From CAWABB01 sp963701735 (GTDB taxonomy: Bacteria; Bacteroidota; Ignavibacteria; UBA10030; UBA6906), in NCBI GenBank assembly GCA_963701735.1, contig CAVPBI010000023.1, positions 248,001 through 312,000 of the forward strand: a stretch of DNA of 64,000 bases, written 5' to 3'. The position numbers and the translations under genes are program-made. A model generated the notes under the pieces. It was given only the letters and a program-made list of their open reading frames with translations. It did not search any database and was not told where the DNA came from. Each line of letters begins with the position of its first letter. Position 1 is the first letter of the stretch. This document shows, piece after piece, positions 63,437 through 64,000 of the stretch.

Positions 63437-63916
63437 AGCTGCGACCGGCGATCTACCCCGGGACCTTCGACCCCATCACGTACGGGCACATCGATGTGGT
63501 GAACAGGGCTGCCGCGATGTTCCCGCGGCTGATCATCCTCGTCGCACGCAACCCGGTCAAGGCACCCATGTTCTCGGACATCGAGCGCATCGCGATGATC
63601 AGGGAGGTCTTCCGGGGAAGGAAGAACATCACCGTCGACGGATTCGACGGGCTGCTGGTGGATTATGCACGGCAGACGAGGGCGACCGCGATCATCAGGG
63701 GCCTGCGTGCCGTGTCCGACTTCGAGTACGAGTTCCAGATGGCGCTCATGAATCGCAAACTGTATCGCAGACATCGACACGGTCTTTCTGGCGCCGGACG
63801 AGCGGTACACGTATCTGAACTCCAGCATCGTGCGCGAGGTCGCGCGGCTGGGCGGCGACATCGACGACTTCGTCCCGCCCGTCGTGCGGAAGCGCCTGCG
63901 GGCGCTCAAGCGCTGA
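63433..63916 (+). CDS. coaD: phosphopantetheine adenylyltransferase CoaD (frameshifted)
   Basis: The N-terminus has the nucleotidyltransferase motif YPGTFDPITYGHID and the later RGLRAVSDFEYEFQMALMN in one frame; the C-terminal part (DTVFLAPDERYTYLNSSIVR, DFVPPVVRKRLRALKR) is in the +1 frame. An extra T at about 63763 separates them. Corrected length 160 residues, normal for CoaD, the fourth step of coenzyme A synthesis. Confidence 0.93.
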
Positions 63917-63958
63917 TATCACTGACGATTATCGAGTAACCGCCGTTTCCAGGACGCC

Positions 63959-64000
63959 ATGCCCACGTACGAATACCAGTGCAAAGCCTGCGGTCACGCG
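63959..64000 (+). CDS. FmdB-type zinc-ribbon protein (truncated by window end)
   Basis: Fourteen residues visible: MPTYEYQCKACGHA, the typical start of FmdB-family zinc ribbons with a CxxC pair. Preceded by an AGGA site. The rest lies outside the window. Confidence 0.7.
   Translation, partial: MPTYEYQCKACGHA

Overview
The window looks like a chromosomal segment of a Gram-negative bacterium of the Bacteroidota/Chlorobiota (FCB) group, most likely a GC-rich, Ignavibacteria-like lineage. Pointers are a GWxTD-domain protein, two PorV/DUF5723-like outer-membrane barrels, DUF3109 and DUF3467 proteins, LolA, a TonB/ExbB pair and GmhA. Several promoter-like sites have a TTGnnn -35, a 17-bp spacer and a TAnnnT -10, rather than the TTTG/TAnnTTTG type of Bacteroidetes proper. 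Almost every gene is housekeeping. I saw no phage, insertion sequence, CRISPR array or defence island. The taxonomy is inferred from gene content only.

Layout. 36-5645 (+): nrnA, pepA, GWxTD protein, pdxA, ftsE-like, mostly joined by ATGA overlaps. 5708-10151 (-): rpmE, rsmB, kbl, mrp, NifU-like. 10317-11255 (+): PorV-like barrel. 11264-20374 (-): AMMECR1, MEMO, DUF2520, rmlA-type thymidylyltransferase, enoyl-CoA hydratase, unknown, glyQS, lipoprotein, CPBP protease, TPR protein. 20561-27204 (+): phosphohexomutase, dprA, DUF3109, rpoN, hslV, hslU. 27201-32590 (-): DUF5723-like barrel with a large lipoprotein, DUF3467, TPR lipoprotein. 32757-34787 (+): icd and a thioredoxin-fold protein. 34979-38797 (-): aconitase with a basic tail, bacilliredoxin, MOSC protein. 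38938-44339 (+): clpS, alaS, gmhA, polyprenyl glycosylphosphotransferase, small membrane protein. 44336-58412 (-): small ORF, tRNA-Ala(CGC) with SRP RNA, rng, gcvT, comB, ftsK, lolA, flippase-like protein, outer-membrane protein, cyclophilin, holA, membrane-tethered sigma-like factor, SPOR protein, ExbB-like and TonB-like proteins. 58542-64000 (+): hrcA, grpE, dnaJ, HhH protein, PilM-like, rsmD, coaD and the start of an FmdB-type gene.

Functional themes. Protein quality control is well covered (HrcA/GrpE/DnaJ, HslUV, ClpS, PepA). So are translation and RNA maturation (GlyRS, AlaRS, RsmB, RsmD, Rng, SRP RNA, bL31), envelope and polysaccharide work (RmlA, GmhA, the glycosyl-1-phosphate transferase, LolA, SPOR, TonB/ExbB, beta-barrels) and the citrate-to-2-oxoglutarate steps of the TCA cycle (aconitase, Icd).

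A striking feature is that eight genes (pdxA, CPBP, phosphohexomutase, MOSC, aconitase tail, clpS, a small membrane protein and coaD) plus one outer-membrane protein are broken by single-base shifts. All but one of these shifts are +1 insertions, and four fall in G4/C4 runs. Each gene is restored to normal length by a one-base correction (the CPBP gene needs two). This looks more like residual sequencing error than gene decay. The most unusual gene-level observations are an aconitase followed by a histone-H1-like basic tail, a sigma-70-like factor with a C-terminal membrane anchor beside a 17-bp tandem repeat, and an ExbB-TonB pair without ExbD.
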